The notes under the pieces were generated by a model that made no database searches, had not been told where the DNA came from, and saw nothing but the letters and a program-made list of their open reading frames with translations. 47,136 bases of DNA from UBA3792 sp964426415 (lineage in GTDB: Bacteria; Bacillota; Clostridia; Christensenellales; CAG-138). Shown here one piece after another: positions 44,920 to 47,136 of the stretch. Location of the stretch: NCBI GenBank assembly GCA_964426415.1, contig CAYRQM010000009.1, forward strand, positions 1 through 47,136, given 5' to 3'. Numbering within the stretch: position 1 is the first letter of the stretch; every line of letters begins with the position of its first letter. Both the position numbers and the translations under genes were made by a program.

Positions 44920-44949
44920 ATTGTAAATCAGGCATATCGATATTGTCTT
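44920..44949 (-). promoter_or_regulatory. Candidate promoter of the rex-adhE-hydrogenase unit
   Basis: TACAAT (44920-44925) with a weak AAGACA -35 (44944-44949) at 18 nt. A second possible -10, TACACT, lies about 20-25 nt downstream at 44893-44898. A weak basal promoter fits a regulated unit. Confidence 0.5.
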
Positions 44950-44958
44950 TATCGATAT
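44934..44958. promoter_or_regulatory. Perfect 9-bp inverted repeat spanning the rex -35 region
   Basis: ATATCGATA (44934-44942) and TATCGATAT (44950-44958) flank a 7-nt spacer that holds the -35 hexamer. Each arm also contains the self-complementary ATCGAT. The position is ideal for repression. It differs from known Rex boxes, so the binding protein is unknown. Confidence 0.6.
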
Positions 44959-44984
44959 AGCCCCGCCGCAATTTTTTTGCGCAC

Positions 44985-45019
44985 AAAAAAACGGTGCGAA
45001 GGCGATTGCTTCGCGCCGT
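44985..45019 (-). terminator. Terminator of tkt
   Basis: ACGGCGCGAAG and CTTCGCACCGT pair with one mismatch around a 7-nt loop and are followed by seven T on the minus strand, 20 nt past the tkt stop. It isolates tkt from rex. Confidence 0.9.
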
Positions 45020-45038
45020 TTTGTGCAAAGGAATGTGG

Positions 45039-47015
45039 TTATTTGGCGTTGCGTTGGATGGTGCGCAGCGCGGCGGCGGCGACGTTCTCGCCGGTAAAGC
45101 CGTATTCTTGGAAGATGCGCGGTGCGGGCGCAGAGGCGCCGAAGCCCGAAATGGCGACGATCTCGCCGTCCAGACCCGTATACTGTGCCCATCCGAACGG
45201 GCTTGCCGCCTCCACCGCCACGCGGGCGCGGATGGCGTTGGGCAGGACGCTTTGCTTGTAGTCGTCGCTTTGCCGATTGAACAGCTCAAAGCTGGGCATG
45301 GACACGATGCGTGCCGTATAGCCCTGTACGGAAAGGATGTCCGCCGCCTTGAACAGCACCTCCACCTCGGAGCCGCTTGCCATCAAAATGACGTCGGGCG
45401 TGCCCTTGGGCTCGCGCAGGATGTAGCCGCCCTTTAGCGCGTCCTTGCCGCTCTTTTCGTACAGCGGCAGGTTTTGACGGGACAGTGCCAGCACCGTGGG
45501 GCAAGCGTTGGTCAGCGCGGCGACGAAGCCCGCTGCCACCTCTTTGGCGTCGGCAGGGCGGAACGTAATCACGTTGGGCGTGGCGCGCAGCGACGCAAGC
45601 TGCTCGATGGGCTGATGGGTGGGGCCGTCCTCGCCTACGCCGATGCTGTCGTGGGTAAGCACATAGATGACGGGCAAGCCCATCAGCGCGGACAGGCGCA
45701 GCGCGGGCTTGAGGTAGTCGGTGAACACGAAGAACGTGGCGCAGAACGTGCGCAGACCGCCGTACAGCGCGATGCCGTTGCACGCCGCCGCCATGGCAAA
45801 TTCGCGGATGCCGAAATGCAGGTTCTTGCCCGCATAGTTTTCGGCGGAGAAATCGCCCATGCCTTTGAGGTTGGTGCAGTTGCTGGGCGCCAAGTCGGCG
45901 CTGCCGCCAAACAGGTTGGGCAGACGCGCCGCCAGTCGATTCAGCACTTCGCCGCCCGAAGCGCGGGACGCCTTGCTGCCCTCAAACGCCCAGAACGCGT
46001 CGTCGTTGCGCAAATCGATGGGAAGCGTGGGCGCGTGATCCAGCGCCCATTGGGACGCCAGCTCGGGGTACGCCGCCGCATACGCGGCAAACAGCTTGTC
46101 CCAAGCGTCCTCTTGGGCTTGGCAGCCCGCGGTCAGCTTGGCAAAATGGTCGTAAACGTCGGCGGGGATGTCGAACGCATCGGCGTTTTCCCAGCCGTAA
46201 AACTGCTTCATCTCGGCGATGTTGGCGTCGCCCAAGGGCGAACCATGCACCTTTGCCGTGCCTGCCATGGGCGTGCCGTAGCCGATGACCGTCTTGTAGA
46301 TGATGAGGGACGGCTTGGCGGTCTCCGCCTTTGCCGCAGCCAGCGCCGCGCAAAGTGCGGGCAAATCTTCGCCGCTTTCCACCACCTGCACCTGCCAGCC
46401 GTACGCCTCGTAGCGGGCTTTGACGTCTTCGCGGAAGGTGATGTCCGTGTTGCCCTCGATGGAGATTTTGTTGCTGTCGTACAGCGCAATCAGCTTGCCC
46501 AGCCGCATCGTGCCCGCCATGGACGCCGCTTCGGATTGTACGCCCTCCTCCATGCAGCCGTCGCCCATGATGACATAGGTGAAGTTGTCCACGATGGGGA
46601 AGCCGTCGCGGTTGTATTTCGCCGCCATGTGCGCTTCTGCCATCGCCATGCCGACCGCCATCGCAAAGCCTTGCCCCAACGGGCCCGTGGTGGCTTCCAC
46701 GCCGACGGTGTGGTGGTATTCGGGATGCCCCGGCGTGCGCGAACCCCATTGACGGAAGTTCTTGATGTCATCGAGCGTCAGCCCGTAGCCGAAAAAGTGC
46801 AGCAATGCGTATTCCAGCATCGACGCATGCCCCGACGACAGCACGAAGCGATCCCGCGCCGCCCAGTTCGGATCCTTGGGGTTGTGCTTCATGTGGCTCC
46901 AGACCGTGTATGCCGCAGGCGCGCTGCCGATGGCAAGCCCCGGATGGCCGCTGTTCGCCTTTTGAATTGCTTCTGCCGCCAACACGCGAATGGCGGTAAT
47001 CGCTTTTTGTTCCAT
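45039..47015 (-). CDS. tkt: Transketolase
   Basis: Transketolase is a TPP enzyme of the non-oxidative pentose phosphate pathway that moves two-carbon units between ketoses and aldoses. The 658-residue single chain starts MEQKAITAIRVLAAEAIQKA at 47015; a TTG two codons upstream is too close to the GGAG site. Motifs are NSGHPGLAIGSAPAAY, GHASMLEYALLHFFGY, the TPP-binding GDGCMEEGVQSEAASMAG with N in LYDSNKISIEG, and the C-terminal pyrimidine domain THDSIGVGEDGPTHQPIEQL. It is full length and monocistronic, with its own promoter and terminator. It would supply ribose and erythrose phosphates and feed pentoses into glycolysis. Confidence 0.97.
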   Translation of the reverse strand: MEQKAITAIRVLAAEAIQKANSGHPGLAIGSAPAAYTVWSHMKHNPKDPNWAARDRFVLSSGHASMLEYALLHFFGYGLTLDDIKNFRQWGSRTPGHPEYHHTVGVEATTGPLGQGFAMAVGMAMAEAHMAAKYNRDGFPIVDNFTYVIMGDGCMEEGVQSEAASMAGTMRLGKLIALYDSNKISIEGNTDITFREDVKARYEAYGWQVQVVESGEDLPALCAALAAAKAETAKPSLIIYKTVIGYGTPMAGTAKVHGSPLGDANIAEMKQFYGWENADAFDIPADVYDHFAKLTAGCQAQEDAWDKLFAAYAAAYPELASQWALDHAPTLPIDLRNDDAFWAFEGSKASRASGGEVLNRLAARLPNLFGGSADLAPSNCTNLKGMGDFSAENYAGKNLHFGIREFAMAAACNGIALYGGLRTFCATFFVFTDYLKPALRLSALMGLPVIYVLTHDSIGVGEDGPTHQPIEQLASLRATPNVITFRPADAKEVAAGFVAALTNACPTVLALSRQNLPLYEKSGKDALKGGYILREPKGTPDVILMASGSEVEVLFKAADILSVQGYTARIVSMPSFELFNRQSDDYKQSVLPNAIRARVAVEAASPFGWAQYTGLDGEIVAISGFGASAPAPRIFQEYGFTGENVAAAALRTIQRNAK

Positions 47016-47049
47016 ATGCAAAATCTCCTGACTCTAAATTCCTTTTCGT

Positions 47050-47078
47050 ATTATATCAACTCCGTTTCCGCAATGCAA
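47050..47078 (-). promoter_or_regulatory. Promoter of tkt
   Basis: TTGCAT (47073-47078), a 17-nt spacer and TATAAT (47050-47055), about 35 nt before the ATG. Nothing else is recognised between here and the right edge. Confidence 0.8.
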
Positions 47079-47136
47079 GCATTCCGCCAAATTGTGCCTG
47101 CCGCGTATACCGTGCCGGGGTTTTCCGTCGTCGGGT

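Noticed and set aside
44866..45038. Canonical Rex box TTGTTAA-N4-TTAACAA upstream of rex
   Set aside because: No such sequence was found on either strand; only the ATATCGATA inverted repeat is present.

Overview
The window is a GC-rich (roughly 58-60% by eye), densely packed stretch from an anaerobic, fermentative member of the Firmicutes, most likely class Clostridia. The reasons are the rpoBC/str ribosomal layout, a single-chain pyruvate:ferredoxin oxidoreductase, a bifunctional AdhE, Rex, two [FeFe] hydrogenase-type proteins, a DUF4003 protein, and -35/-10 elements with 17-nt spacers and AGGAGG ribosome binding sites. I cannot name a genus. Most genes lie on the minus strand.

Right to left in minus-strand order: a transketolase gene (45.0-47.0 kb) with its own promoter and terminator. 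Then a tightly packed eight-gene unit (44.9 down to 36.0 kb): rex, adhE, an APH-like kinase, two tandem thioredoxin-like [2Fe-2S] ferredoxins, a PAS-containing sensory [FeFe] hydrogenase, a SpoIIE/PP2C-type phosphatase and a monomeric [FeFe] hydrogenase. This joins NADH sensing, ethanol formation, H2 sensing, phospho-signalling and H2 metabolism in one apparent transcript, and it is the most interesting system here.

Centre: a membrane-anchored metallophosphoesterase (plus strand); a DUF4003 / M29 aminopeptidase / NlpC-P60 lipoprotein unit; a BMP-family nucleoside-type ABC importer whose binding protein is transcribed separately from its ATPase and permeases; a small DUF1858 redox protein; a GH13 glycosidase and an AI-2E-family permease sharing a 109-bp divergent promoter region, both apparently made from leaderless mRNAs; a response regulator / histidine kinase / membrane protein unit linked by ATGA overlaps; a MATE transporter; and nifJ (PFOR).

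Left: nifJ is separated from rpoB by a 2.3-kb repeat island (11.65-14.0 kb). It contains a 4 x 60-bp tandem array, several copies of a 74-76-bp element with inverted ends, a 170-bp tandem duplication and a pair of ~198-bp inverted repeats that bracket a Myb/RsfA-like gene. Then come rpoB (with a long acidic C-terminal tail and a structured leader), rpoC, a Cys-rich membrane protein where an L7Ae-like gene is often found, and the str operon rpsL-rpsG-fusA-tuf, which runs off the left edge.

Metabolically, PFOR gives acetyl-CoA and reduced ferredoxin, hydrogenase can dispose of electrons as H2, and AdhE turns acetyl-CoA into ethanol while reoxidising NADH. Rex and the sensory hydrogenase would report NADH/NAD+ and H2 status. 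No tRNA, rRNA, CRISPR array or transposase was recognised.
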